Origin: Coptis chinensis
Taxonomy: Eukaryota > Streptophyta > Magnoliopsida > Ranunculales > Ranunculaceae
Direction of reading: 5' to 3'
DNA: 64,000 nucleotides
Assembly (NCBI GenBank): GCA_015680905.1
Contig: CM027381.1
Coordinates: forward strand, 17,647,501 to 17,711,500
Shown here: positions 21,119-32,900 of the stretch, piece after piece
How positions within the stretch are numbered: position 1 is the first letter of the stretch
Layout of the letters: each line of letters begins with the position of its first letter
Made by a program: the position numbers and the translations under genes
Notes under the pieces: model-generated
Databases searched by the model: none
The model's input: only the letters and a program-made list of their open reading frames with translations
Told to the model about the DNA's origin: nothing

Positions 21119-23270
21119 ATGAAAAGTGTCTCTGAAAGAGATATTTCTGCCCAGGAAGTATGTCACTTGCTAATGGGGTACCCATTAACCCGATCATCCA
21201 GAAAGTTTGTACTCTTAAATGTTAGTGAAAAGAGCATGGTAGCATCAATTGTACGTCGTCGAAGAGTGGCCTATGATGATGAAATTGTTGGAACAGATCC
21301 AACCTTTGTAGGAAGATATCTGCAACGACCTTCTTGCTATGAAAATACTTCCCTCCTGAATATGGCAAAGAGACAGCAGGTTTGGCACACTTCTAGAGTG
21401 GGCCGATCGCGGCGTTTGGTTCGAGCTAGCGGTGACATCCTACCAAATACTGAAAAATGGGAATCATTTTGTCGTCAACAAGTCTTAATTCATCACCATT
21501 ATCGAACTCTCGAAGAAGCTCAGGGAGAATTTTCCTTGTGGTCTGAAAGATACTATGACTTGGGTTTCAAAATCACTCATAGGATTATTCTTCCAAAACC
21601 GATAGATGAAGAGCTTGAAGATGGTATTGAGGTAGAGCTTGGTACTGAAGACTTACTTAGGGATGAGTGGATGATGGCAGCAGCAATGGGGCCCATGTTT
21701 GTCCTTGGGGAAACTGTGGAATTAGGAAGGAGAGACTTCGATATTTCACACAATTGGGCTGAAGGTTTACATCGATATCCAAATATAGAAATTGATAGAA
21801 AATTTGTTCATGCTCTGCGTGGTGGCAATGAACTAAATCATGAACCTCAAACCGTTGTACCAGATCATGATTTATCTAATGAACAAAGACTGGCTCATGA
21901 TATGGTTGTTAGAGCACTACAAGCTGGAGCATGTATTCGGTTCATTGTTTGTGGGGGAGCAGGCACAGGCAAGTCCACACTCATAAATGCAATTGTGTAT
22001 TCAATTACTGCAATTTTCGGAACAAACAAAGCAGTACGTGTCATGGCTCCTACTGGAGTTGCCGCTTTTAATATTGGAGGTGCAACCATCCATCATGAAC
22101 TCTCTTTCACTGTGGAACAGAAAGGTGTGAAAGAAACTTCCAAAAAGATTGAAGGTGATCAATGTCGACGTATGCAAGAAGACTTTAAAGACACCAAACT
22201 TATCATTATCGATGAGTACAGCATGGTCGGAAGAAGTATGCTTGCAAATATAGACCGGCGTTGTCGAGATATTTTCTCAAAGAACGAGCCATTTGGTGAT
22301 GTATCTATTATTCTCGTTGGTGATATGCGTCAATTACCTCCTGTATGTGACAGTGCATTATATGTACAAGGTGGGTCTATTCAAAAACAACATGGCGGAA
22401 TTGTATATTCTAGTTTCGATAAATGTGTTCGGTTATCACATATATTTCGACAAGCAGGGGATGCTCAAGCATCATTCAGATTGGGACTTCGATAATGGAA
22501 CTTCAAATTGATTGGCAATTATTTCTAACTCGGGATATTTCCTCGCTCAATATGGATGAGGTTAACACCTTCAAAGATGCTTTGCGTCTTTTTCCTACCA
22601 AACAGCCTGCACATGATTACAATCTCACCCGACTGCTTGAGCTTGGTAAACCAGTTGCTCGAATTGTATCAGTAAATAATTGTGAGACTGCTACCAAGGC
22701 TTCGTCAGATGATGCAAAAAGCTTGGAGAAAGTTCTGTGTCTATCACTTGGTGCACGTGTTATGCTTCGTTCAAACATTGCCACCACAAATGGACTGGTT
22801 AATGGTGCAATGGGCACTGTTGTAGATATTGTTTACGGAAATGGTTGCAAATCACCAGAAGATATACCTCTTGCTGTTATGGTTGACTTCGACCACTATC
22901 GTAGTGCTAGGTTCCGTCCAGATTCTAATACAATACCTATTACTCCACAGACATCAAATTGGAAGTCAGGTAATGCTTCATGCCAGCGCATTCAGGTTCC
23001 CCTTGTACTATGTTGGGCGATAACAATTCACAAGAGTTAAGGCCTCACTCTTGATCGAGTGTGGTAGATATTGGTGAAAGGGATACCGGTTTGACTTTTG
23101 TTGCTTTGTCTCGCAGACAAGAAAGTTGTGTGATCTAGCATTTAGCCCTATGTTCTCTTTGGAGAGACTTCAAAAGATTGGAAAATGTGTTGGCCTTAGA
23201 GGCCGATTGCAAGAGGAGAATCGTTTGTTGCATATGCTTCAACCATTTGATGTTATCGGAAAATCTGACC
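21119..23270 (+). pseudogene. Helitron PIF1-type helicase
   Basis: This 5'-3' DNA helicase unwinds donor DNA during Helitron transposition. Visible motifs: Walker A GGAGTGKST (about 21953-21979), motif Ia VMAPTGVAAFNIGG, Walker B IIIDEYSM (about 22204-22227), motif III VGDMRQLPPV, motif IV LSHIFRQ. A shift near 22490 moves the reading to the next frame, which carries the C-terminal domain (LSLGARVMLRSNIATTNGLV, about 22742-22801). At the last motif, where the family has H-K-S-Q-G-L-T, the Gln codon is TAA (23038-23040), and small shifts follow. Both lesions inactivate the protein. Confidence 0.9.
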
Positions 23271-24486
23271 TTTGAAATGTTAATTTATTATTTTTATCTC
23301 GGTATGTAGTATTCATCTTTCTATCTTTATTTATATTTATATTGTTTGCAAATTCACTTCATCAAGATGTTTTATATTTCTCATAAATGAATATCTAATG
23401 TCGTTATCATGCTTAATTTTGTTGTTTGGATTTATGTAGGTTCTTCCACAAGTAATATATAGGAGGACATTTTTTGATGGTTGCTGCAGATGGATTTTGT
23501 CACTTCAGCTACTACCTTTTATGTTATAGTTGTTTGGACTTTTGCTAACCCTCCTTTCTGTGTCTTTTGAGTTGAGTTGAGCAGTTTGTAAAGTAAATAA
23601 CTGTGCAACTTGTTATATGTATAATATTTTAGAACCTTTGGGATGTTGTTATTTTGGTTCGATGTTGTTATTTCTGTTCTTCTGGTCATATGACAGGTTT
23701 AATGATTTCTAGATATGACAGGTTTTTTATGATTTAATATTGAAAATACAAAGGAGACTCTGTCGAAATTTTCATTCGTAAAATATGTGTTGTGAATTTT
23801 CTACGTTGAGAATATAATATTTGCTTCTAAAGTAAATAACTGTGTAATTTCTTATATGTATAGTGTTTTAAAACCTTCAAAATATTACTTTAGTTTTCTG
23901 ATGGTGTTGTATATATATATATTTTTGGTTCTTCAAATAACGAAAGACAAAAACATGTGTTCTTTGGAATGATAGGTTCTGTGATTTAATGTTGAAAATA
24001 TAGAGAAGATTTTGCCTAAAATTTCATTCTTATCCATTTGGAGAATGTAATATTGTTTTAAAATTAAATGCATGTTAATAGGATATTATGTGACTTAACT
24101 CCAAACATAAAAGGGCTCTATAGGGGTGCCCATTGTAAGGCAGGACTACTTAGCAGGGGAAATTTCCACAAATACTAGCTTATTTCATTGTTGGGATAAT
24201 GGTCTACTTCTTCACATTTATTGCAAACATAATTATTGATAGATAATTTTGTGTACGTGCTAAAGTGTTACACATGTTAATACATGACTGTTGGTTTCAA
24301 GTACGCAATAAAATTACCGTAGCAAAAATATTCAATCAATATTGTTACACTTCAATAAACTAGACAATGATATAATTTATTTTTCTTAATTTATCAAAAA
24401 TTTAATCAAGTCGTGGAAATAAATAAATAAATAAAATATATATAGAAAATCAGAGCCAAATTAATGATATACTACGCTCACGCCCC
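23271..24486 (+). other. Helitron 3' region, noncoding
   Basis: About 1.2 kb of AT-rich DNA lies between the helicase remnant and the terminal hairpin. Two diverged copies of a block AAGTAAATAACTGTG(C/T)AA..T(A)TTATATGTATA.. at about 23590-23640 and 23830-23880 show an old internal duplication. No gene was seen. Confidence 0.6.
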
Positions 24487-24506
24487 ACTGCAATGCAGTA
24501 TACTAG
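24487..24506 (+). other. Helitron 3' hairpin and CTAG terminus
   Basis: A 5-bp stem (ACTGC/GCAGT) with a 3-base loop is followed 3 bases later by CTAG. This is the expected Helitron 3' end: a small hairpin about 10 bases before CTRR. The hairpin acts as the transposition terminator in this family. Confidence 0.88.
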
Positions 24507-24870
24507 TATAATAAATGCCGGTAGAAGTTTACAAAAACTGAGAAAATTTTATTGTCTCAAGTAAACCCTGCATGGTTGATGAATACCACATTACTTATGA
24601 GCCCAATTCTAGTTTGAAAAGAATGATGGAAATTGACAGTTATTATTCTAACACCAACTGTTTACTAACATCCAGTAGACTGTGAGGTAGAGCAATCTAC
24701 GAAACAAAAGCAAACAAAGTATAAATTGTGAAAAGATCGAGTGATAGAAAACGTGTGTTTGATTTACAAATTTTAATTGGCAGTCAAATAGTTAGGGAGC
24801 AACTTTCCTGTCCTGTGAAGCAACTGTAATCAAGGATTGAAGATGCTACTAAATGGCATGTACATGAGCA
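24507..24870. other. Intergenic / 3' flank of DUF212 gene
   Basis: This probably holds the 3' untranslated region of the minus-strand DUF212 gene. No coding signal is visible. The Helitron ends 364 bp from the DUF212 stop codon. Confidence 0.6.
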
Positions 24871-27800
24871 TCAAGCTTGGCTACTAGCTCTGTCGATCAA
24901 ATGAGCTATAATTGCAGTGACAAATCCCAGCAAACAACCAGCAACAACCTGCAATGAATTGTGAAATCAAGATCAAGCATTGACTTTTCTGTGCATTTAA
25001 TGGTACTTGCAAATATCATAACAATCCTGAAGTCAGAGACTTAGTGAACAAACTCCTTTCTCATCTAGCCAATCATTTTACAATTGTTGTCATTTAACTG
25101 CTCCTAATGATGAAATTGACATATACTCATTCAAAAATTATGTTCTTCTAGACATTCAAACAACCTGCGGAGGAGTATGGCCAAGAAGTTCGCGCAGTGG
25201 CCTGGTGTCAGCCAGGGGATGTTCTGTTGGAAGCTCATAAACTATTTGATTCAGTATCTGCAAAACAGTGAAAACAAACTAATAGTTACAGCAGCTTTCC
25301 AGAATAATACCGCACTACAGAACAGTCCAATGCATCACTGTCCAATTAATTAAAACTATAGAACAAAATGTTGCAAAATAGTGCGATATCTGCTGGACTT
25401 TCAAATTCGCATAAACCGGTATTTAGTCATCAATGTCTCTCAAGGTGTAGAATTATTTTAGAGATTTTGATTTTTCAAGGGTAATGATATTTTTCCCTGA
25501 AATGGTATTTTGCTAGGTTTGCAAACATTGTATTGCGCTTTTGATAGACACTGAAGGAGTTAAGTTTATAAGTTATCCATGAGGTAGGAACTAGGAACGT
25601 TATAAAAGTTCAAGATTATAAAGAATAAGAGACTGGAACTAAAAACATCACTCTATATAGAGAGAATATGTACCTCTGCTTGGCGCCCTGCATGTAATCT
25701 AACACCAGATGCATCATACATAACCTGCCAAAGATATAACCATAAACGTCAATTTTTCTGTTCTTTCTTCTCGCTAAATTTTGTAATGATCATAATGAAA
25801 AGGCTGGAGACGACTAAAGTTAACCATATTGTGAAATAAGATTTGCGTACATACTTCCTTATTTCACAAAGTAAGCACTAAGCAGGTACATCTTTCACAG
25901 TAAGAAACATGTTTAGAGTGCATAAAAATGGGCAAGCACAAAAAAGAGGCTTTCTTTCTCATAACAACTCTAAATATATGAAAACAACCAGTGTCTTGGA
26001 AGGAGGATAGCCACTATCTGACAGACATGAGAAAAATAGGAGAAATGATGCAATAAACTGCAATTTGCCATTATCAGAAAGGAAGAGAACTTGGCCAGTT
26101 AAACTCTTCAACTACCCGAATGACCCATGAATCCAAATTCCAAACAGTTGAAACAGTTGCGGACAAAAGTAGCAACACATATATATCACATTATCATCGA
26201 ATGTAAATATTTTATCAGGATGAAGAAATTAGAATTCCAAATAATATTGATAAAAGCAAGGTAAAAGAATTACATAGGACTCGCTCTCCTAAATAAGGAG
26301 AGAACATGTAATGGAACTCCTATGCCATTTGTTATTTTGTCTTAGTCCATGAACAATGTCTTAATTGTGTGTGTCTGTGCGTCTTATAGTTACATACTCA
26401 TAACACTAACTACATGTATATGTATACGCATCAATGTCCATGTGGATCACTCTATATAGAGTAATCACTATAACAAAATATTAGGTAGGTATCTCAAGGA
26501 ATTAATCAGCTGAGTGTGGGCTGAGATTTCATCCTGCGGTGGGACAAAGGACGAATGAGATTATATATTTAGAATATCTTGCAAATATATCGGGCAAAAG
26601 TACAATTTTACTTACTCTACAATTGTACAATTCGATCTGTAAACAACTATACAACCTCATTCTATCTGGAAATGATTATAGACAATTATAAGCGGGAGAG
26701 AAATTAGGATACTTCGAAGCTTTTTCATAATGGAAGTTTTCATCACAACTTTCTGGAAGTTCAACCGCATAGGGGATGTCAAAGACACCATTTCTGATCA
26801 GGCATGGGACATTGCTAGTATAACAATGTGCTGCTAATTTTTCTTTTTCTTTTTTAATAAAAGAAAAACGATTAATGTGTCACACATATATGGTCAATCA
26901 TGTACAGGTTAAAAACTATGTAATTATATAGTTGCTATAATTGCTAATTGCTTGTGCCTATAAGGATAGGTTCTGGGTATATTCTCTGAGTGAACTTTAA
27001 ACATTTATCTTCTTTAAGAAAAAGTTAAAGGAAATAGAGAAAGATAGAAGATGAAATAGAGAAATATGTCAATACAGCTATAGTTAAGGAAATGCTTAAA
27101 CCCAGATGTTGAGATATTTCGACTAGTCCCACCAATTGGTTTTGAATGGATGCTCCTAAAGTGTAATATGGTATCAAAACAGGCTATTGTATTTAGCCCA
27201 AAGAGACAGTTTACTCCACGTCACCTGAGTGTGTTGTCCACATATTAGACTCAAGTTGAGATGTTTCGTATAGTCCCATGCATAGTACAAAATATCAAGA
27301 TATAAGTATTTATCGATATTATCGTGGATATATCTCCTTCTTTGGAGATATTTGATATTGTTTCAATGCAAATATCGTGGATATATCTAAAATATCGATA
27401 AATATCATAGATATTGTAAATATTTCTTGATATATCATCATACATTATTTATATTTATTTGAAATATAATAGTAAATATTAAATAAAATTGTTATATACA
27501 CAAAATATCTCTAAATATTCCCAAATATCACAAATATCGCAAATATCATCGAAATATCACTGATATTTACAGTCGTATATATTTCTGAACATATCGTAAT
27601 ATTTATATATCTTTTTCTGAAATCTAGATAAATATCTCCGAATATCGCGATATATCGGGATATTTTGTACTATGGTCCCATATGGGATGTTTAGAGCCTT
27701 GCAGCAGCATGGGATAAAGGTTATTGAGCATTTCCACTCGCATTCATTGGTTTTAGTTTGGATGCTCCTAAAGTTTAATGCCTGACAATGGAGTAAATTG

Positions 27801-29127
27801 TGATATCTTCAGGTTACACTGGCCAGTGCTGCCAGAACAAGAGAAATTCAAGGATCTAAATAGTATATGCTTCAACAATCAGTCGAACCAGAGGAATTCG
27901 GAAGAAGAGATATCAACAATAGTAAGTTAACAAACCAAGTTAAATTTATTGTTTCAGTTGGTATACTTCGATAGAAAAACATGAAGAGGAGAAATCAAAG
28001 AGGAGACAAACATCTAAGAAAACAATTCATGACATTATCGTTGTAGATAAAAAGGAGCTTACGACACATGCTAAGATCATAGCAGTAGCAAACAGTGATC
28101 CTCCAAAACCATCTCGAAGTCCAATGGCGAAGGCGAGAGCGGTAACAGTGGCAGAATGAGATGATGGCATCCCACCAGATCCAACAAGTTGTTTAACATC
28201 CCAACGGTTTTCGGTATACCTGCGAATCTATCAAATTTTATAACTCTTAGGAGAAACAAAATAAACTGAAAAACCCTACTTGCATGCTAAAAAACACCAG
28301 AACAAAAAAACTAATACCCAAAAATGCACAAGAATATTAACTTGGAAAAAAGGTCCAAGATATCCTTACCTCTTCAAAAAAAAAAAAAAAAAAAAAAAAA
28401 CCTTTTTCTCAAATCATTTATGACCTTCATATGCTTGCTAAACAAGAAACCAAAACTATTTGCAAACAGCTAACTTAAGCAGAAGCATAAATTTGGAATT
28501 GAAAACACCTTAAATATAGTAAGAAGCTAAATAATCTGAAAAATAGTACAAATCCCTAATTTATACGGTAACTTGATTGACTATCCGTACTTTTTATAAA
28601 CTGATATACTATGGATAGTCAAATAACCTTAATACAGTATTTGGATGCATTCCCCACCTTCACCAAGAAAGAGGGGATAGCGAATCAAGATCTAGAAAAA
28701 CAAAAAACAAATCAGAGGACTGACTGTGATTGGTTGAATGATCGATGCAACGCTTACTTTCATAATCCTTATTTCTTATTTCTTCTAGAATAACTGTCCC
28801 TGTTTTGGAGAAGACCGTCAAGACTGCTCTCTATGAGACAACCTTACTTTGCCTTGTTCCAAAAAGGCTAAAGCCTTCTAAGGTAGAAAATATCTAGCAA
28901 ATTAGCACGAGATTTCATCCCATTTATTCGTAGCACATGTTCTGTCGAAGCCTATTGAAATGATGATATCAAGAATAAGAAAGTGAGAATGAGACTTAAA
29001 AATACCAAGTGGTGATGAGTTTAGCGGATTGAGCGAGAGTAAATGCAACAAGAGCAGAGATGAGAGGATAGTTTGTCAATATTGAATAATTCGACGAAGA
29101 AGAAGAAGAAACATCCTGACCGTCCAT
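24871..29127 (-). CDS. DUF212 membrane protein (acid phosphatase/vanadium haloperoxidase-related), 5 exons
   Basis: Exons on the minus strand: 29127-29006, 28219-28063, 25724-25674, 25257-25165, 24948-24871. All junctions have GT..AG and phases agree, giving 166 aa, the usual length for this plant family. The core VGSGGMPSSHSATVTALAFA (residues 53-72) and YDASGVRLHAGRQAEVLNQI (96-115) define the DUF212 family, distantly related to PAP2/haloperoxidase proteins; catalytic activity is unproven. Hydrophobic segments at about 18-36, 66-95 and 142-160 suggest a small membrane protein. The start MDGQDVSSSSSSNYS is the only good ATG, with a CT-rich leader. Intron 2 (2.3 kb) hosts a MITE at 27281-27674. 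The gene looks intact. Confidence 0.93.
27281..27674. mobile_element. 394-bp MITE made of ATATC/GATAT motifs, in DUF212 intron 2
   Basis: The perfect 16-bp inverted ends are CATAGTACAAAATATC (27281-27296) and GATATTTTGTACTATG (27659-27674). The flanks carry GTCCCAT on both sides: 27273-27279, one base before the left end, and 27675-27681, directly after the right end, a probable 7-8-bp target duplication. The inside is very AT-rich with dozens of ATATCG, GATAT and ATATC units that could fold into a long imperfect hairpin. It has no coding capacity. An 8-bp duplication would point to hAT, but the class is uncertain. Confidence 0.75.
28376..28400 (+). repeat. Poly(A) tract, about 24 bases
   Basis: A run of A residues lies in DUF212 intron 1 (poly-T in the sense of the gene). 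No retroelement was recognised beside it. It is a simple-sequence tract likely to vary in length. Confidence 0.8.
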
Positions 29128-29937
29128 CTCTCTCTCTCTCTCTGAAGAACGTGAGCGGGAGACTAGTTCTGTTTTTTCTGTTTGTTATTATTATATAATA
29201 AATATAGTATTACGTATGATCCGATCTACAACAATATTCCCCGCTGTGCTTGAATATACCCGCTCATTTCTCTTGTCTCTCTCCAGCTCTCAAGTCTTGT
29301 TCAAACTTTTTTAAACTAGAAATCGTATATTCCTTCAAGATTCCTCAGTTTCGATCTGCTCATCCCGGGACTATAAATAAGCCAATTTTATCTCCTCTTA
29401 TTTCTGATGATCTGATTACCCATTTGCTTCATTTAGAATATTTAGTATAAAGATTTGATAAACGAGCGTATAATGATCAAAATACTCAACACCAAAAGAA
29501 TCACAAATTAAATTGCAACAGCCCTTGTCCAAAATCCAGATCCTACATTCCAAAACCAGACAGAAGCTAAAAATTAAAAGAAAGAAAATAATGTACAACA
29601 AAAATCACTGGATACTGGCTCTCTCAATATACACCTTCAAGTTGTGTAGGACTGACTGGGAACAGGAAGAACTGAAAAAATACTGCGTGATAGCAAAAAC
29701 CTCTGAATTCTATGGTGAGATTACCAAAAGAATAATAACACTTTACATGATTATGTAACTTACACAACTTGTTTGCTCTTACAAATAAATTGGGACAAGC
29801 ACAAACTATTAGGGCTATCTATGACATGCCCACAAAATGTGAAAGATCTTAAATACAAACACTCGGCAAACCCGGATGCAGCAAGCAAGTCATGTAGAGA
29901 TAAGATAATGAACAACCTGTAGATTGATACATAATTT
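29128..29937. other. Spacer between two minus-strand genes
   Basis: The first part (29128-29200) is the CT/GA-rich leader and promoter of the DUF212 gene. The right part is the 3' flank of the large Ser-rich gene. No convincing coding sequence was found. Confidence 0.6.
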
Positions 29938-32900
29938 TTACATCACCGTGCAATTGCATTTGGCTTCGGGCTTAAGAGGCTTTGCACTGTCGACACGTTT
30001 TGGAAGCTCCAAACCATGCTCAATAGATGCATGGTCTTTTATTTCGGTCTTTGGAGAGGCAGTTCTTACCTCTGTTTCCACTTGCTTCGGTCTAGACTTA
30101 TTTGATTTTGGAGTGCGTTTATTACTGTTCCTACCACGTGGATCCTTCCTGTCCGGACTGGATTTCCCCAAGACAGTAACTGTTGGTCGGGACCCCTCCA
30201 AGGGAACCAGTGGTTCCTTTTCCATCCCAATGGTTGCAGCCTGGTAAGCTAGATTTTGAATGATAGAGCTGCAGAAGAGGATGGTATCAGTAGCTTCTTC
30301 CAAGGTTAGGCTTCTGGACTTGTGTCTTCCATGTCCCTCAATAGTTACAGTTGATTCCTCTGTAAAGAACAAAGAAAGTGTTAATATATGATGATTTAGA
30401 GGTCACATTGAGATTGTATGAATTGGCTTATAGGTTTTCCTGAGGCCTGAGCCATTACTAAAGTATATGGAGATCCTAAGCCAGTATAGATATCTATGTT
30501 AAGAAGCAGGAGTCCCCCTCTTGTGAAGAGATGAAAACCAAAGGTAAACATGTTCAACTATTGGAGACCAATTCACTCCATGAATGTAGGAGTGGTGAGT
30601 TGTAACTAGAAAAGTAGAAACATATGATATTTGCGACATAGATCATATACGTTTTTATCTGTCAACAAAATAATCCCACATTACCCAGCAGTCAGCACAT
30701 CAATGACCTAGATGTGCAGCTTCTACAAACATTAATCAAAAATACAAAAAGGACACTCCAGTGATCCCGTAGACAAAAATAATTATAGATTGGGTTTTTA
30801 GATTTTGGCCCTTCTAAAAATGTGGTAAGTAGGCTTTGGCCCTCCTAAGATTGCTGTTTAGATTTTGTCCCCATGACTGTCAGTTGACTTTGTTGATCAC
30901 TAATTGAATTGAGTTTTGACAATTAGTTTCTTCTGATGCCCAAAATACCCTTCACGTGTTTTGCTCAAACTGGTTCAAGATAGTTAAGTAATGAGATGGA
31001 CACGTGCATCCATCTTGTAATAGAGCTGTTGGGCATCCTATGGCTAAGCTGTTGGGTATCAACTTCAACCGCCTCAAAACCCCATCTCATCACTCATCTT
31101 CAATGGCTAATTCCTCTTCATATTCGTCGAAATGTCATACTAGCATCTTCGTTGAAGTTTGAAACTGCTACCCATAGAGTCATAGACAATGACTACTTTG
31201 GAAGAATCAAAATTTCCAACTAAAGTTATAGTAAGGGGCCCAAAACCAAAAAAAAATGAATTACAGGAAGGGCCAAATACTAAATTTATGAATATTGGTG
31301 TATACGGGTCCACTGCCAGGTGTCTAACTCTGAGGAAACACACAGCCATAACCTAGCAAAGAAACATACTTTGATAACGAAGACGATGAGTTCTCCAACT
31401 GAAGATGATGAGCTCTCTTCTTTTGCTTAATCCTAACTGAATAAATGAGTTTGGCGCCAATAAAATTGCCTCCACAATCTTTCGTTGTCACGAAACACAT
31501 GATAGACACATGAGGGGTGTTTTGGGCATCAGAAAATCTGTTATAACCTTGTGGTTTCAACACTCTTCTCGAATGATTCTTGGCAAGAACCCATCCTCCC
31601 AATCGTTTAGACTCCTACTCAAGGTCCCATTCCATCCCATTCACGCCTCTTCTAGCATAATCTCCTACCTTAGCAATTTTGTTTTCCATAAGATCATTGA
31701 TAATAGCATAATGCTCACAAAGTGGTCTCTCTCCAAGCCATTTGTGCTATGGAACTATTCTCTGCCAGAAGTAGAATAAACCCTTTAAAAATTCCCACCC
31801 ATTCATGATGCTCCTCCATACTGTAATACCATAACACCCCTGAGGTTGATTCGGTTTCCATCCACTACCCCCTTTCCCATATTTATCTCAATATACATTT
31901 TCCCATTTTTATCCGCTATTACCCTCCTCCAAAGATGATTTTATTCCTCTCCATATCTCCACAATCATTTTGCTCGCAATGCTTCCCCCATGGCAAATAA
32001 ACACTTACACCCAAGACCCCCTTCTTCCTTACTATGACAAAGCCTCTTCCATCCAACCCAATGAACCTTCCTCTTATCCTCACTACTGCCCCACACAAAC
32101 CTTATAAACACCATTCTTAGTTGGTCAATCACTCTATCATTAATTGTAAAGAGGTAATAAAATAGTTGGGAAATTGGTAAAAAAGGCATTAAGGACACTC
32201 AACCTTACTAACTCCACCTTCTCAAGCACCTTATCCAATATATCATTTGACGTGCTTTTTGCCCCCTACCCCAGTAAATCGACATAAAATTTTCCACTTC
32301 AAACCCCATAACATTACCAATATCCCCCCAACTTATCCAGTTCTCCTACCCCATAGACTTTAGCCTCCCCATGAGTCTTTGAACCAGAAAGCATCTCGAT
32401 TCAAAAAAGCAGAAATACCCCCTTTCAGTTGGCTGACTTCTCCTACCCCATTGACTGCGGTTGAAGCAGAAATACTACCTTTCAGTAGTAAAGTTGTGTA
32501 CTTAATGGACAGGTATATGAAAACACCATTAAAATAAATGTCTGGCAGTAAGTATTAGCCTGGAGAAAGTACACTGTCAGTGTACCAGACACCAAATTAT
32601 CAAATTAGGCTAAACAATAACTAACTTATACCTAAACTAATCAACAACAAGAATTGGAGAAAATACGGTATACCAACTACAAGATAAACTAAAGTTAAAA
32701 GCAACTGGCCTCCCATCACATTTTGGTGCCTCCAACGTTAGAGTGAAAACTAGGCTAGATGAGATTGTTCCGAATAAAATGTCCCACATCTGTAAGTGTT
32801 AACTTTTCAAAATATAACTGTTTCAACTAATTAAAAGAATGGTAACATCATATCTGAACAGGATCTAGTCTAAGGGTGTATTTGATTGCACATGGGAATT

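Larger units (their letters stand above)
14052..24506 (+). mobile_element. Helitron, 10.4 kb, autonomous type with both ends
   Basis: Helitrons move by rolling-circle replication using a Rep/helicase protein. The 5' end is TCCGTGAGCGTAGCGAACTC. The 3' end is a hairpin (ACTGC, loop AAT, GCAGT at 24487-24499) followed by ATA and CTAG (24503-24506), with T next. Canonical insertion is between A and T; here the 5' neighbour is G. Inside, on the same strand, are an N-terminal ORF (17715-19088), a Rep region with HUH and two-tyrosine motifs (19207-21118) and a PIF1-type helicase (21119-23270), all broken by frameshifts or stops. No RPA-like ORF was recognised. The termini match those of three small Helitrons at 55637-57440. 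Confidence 0.88.

Noticed and set aside
24600-29127. DUF212 gene as a new phosphatase or haloperoxidase
   Set aside because: The family name is historical; the sequence alone gives no evidence for either activity.
29924-30247. Plus-strand open frame opposite the last exon of the Ser-rich gene
   Set aside because: It is the antisense shadow of a conserved exon; the minus-strand reading has domain conservation and consistent splice phases.
30790-31310. Possible foldback element with TTTGGCCCTTC on both strands
   Set aside because: The inverted match is about 11 bases and boundaries cannot be placed.
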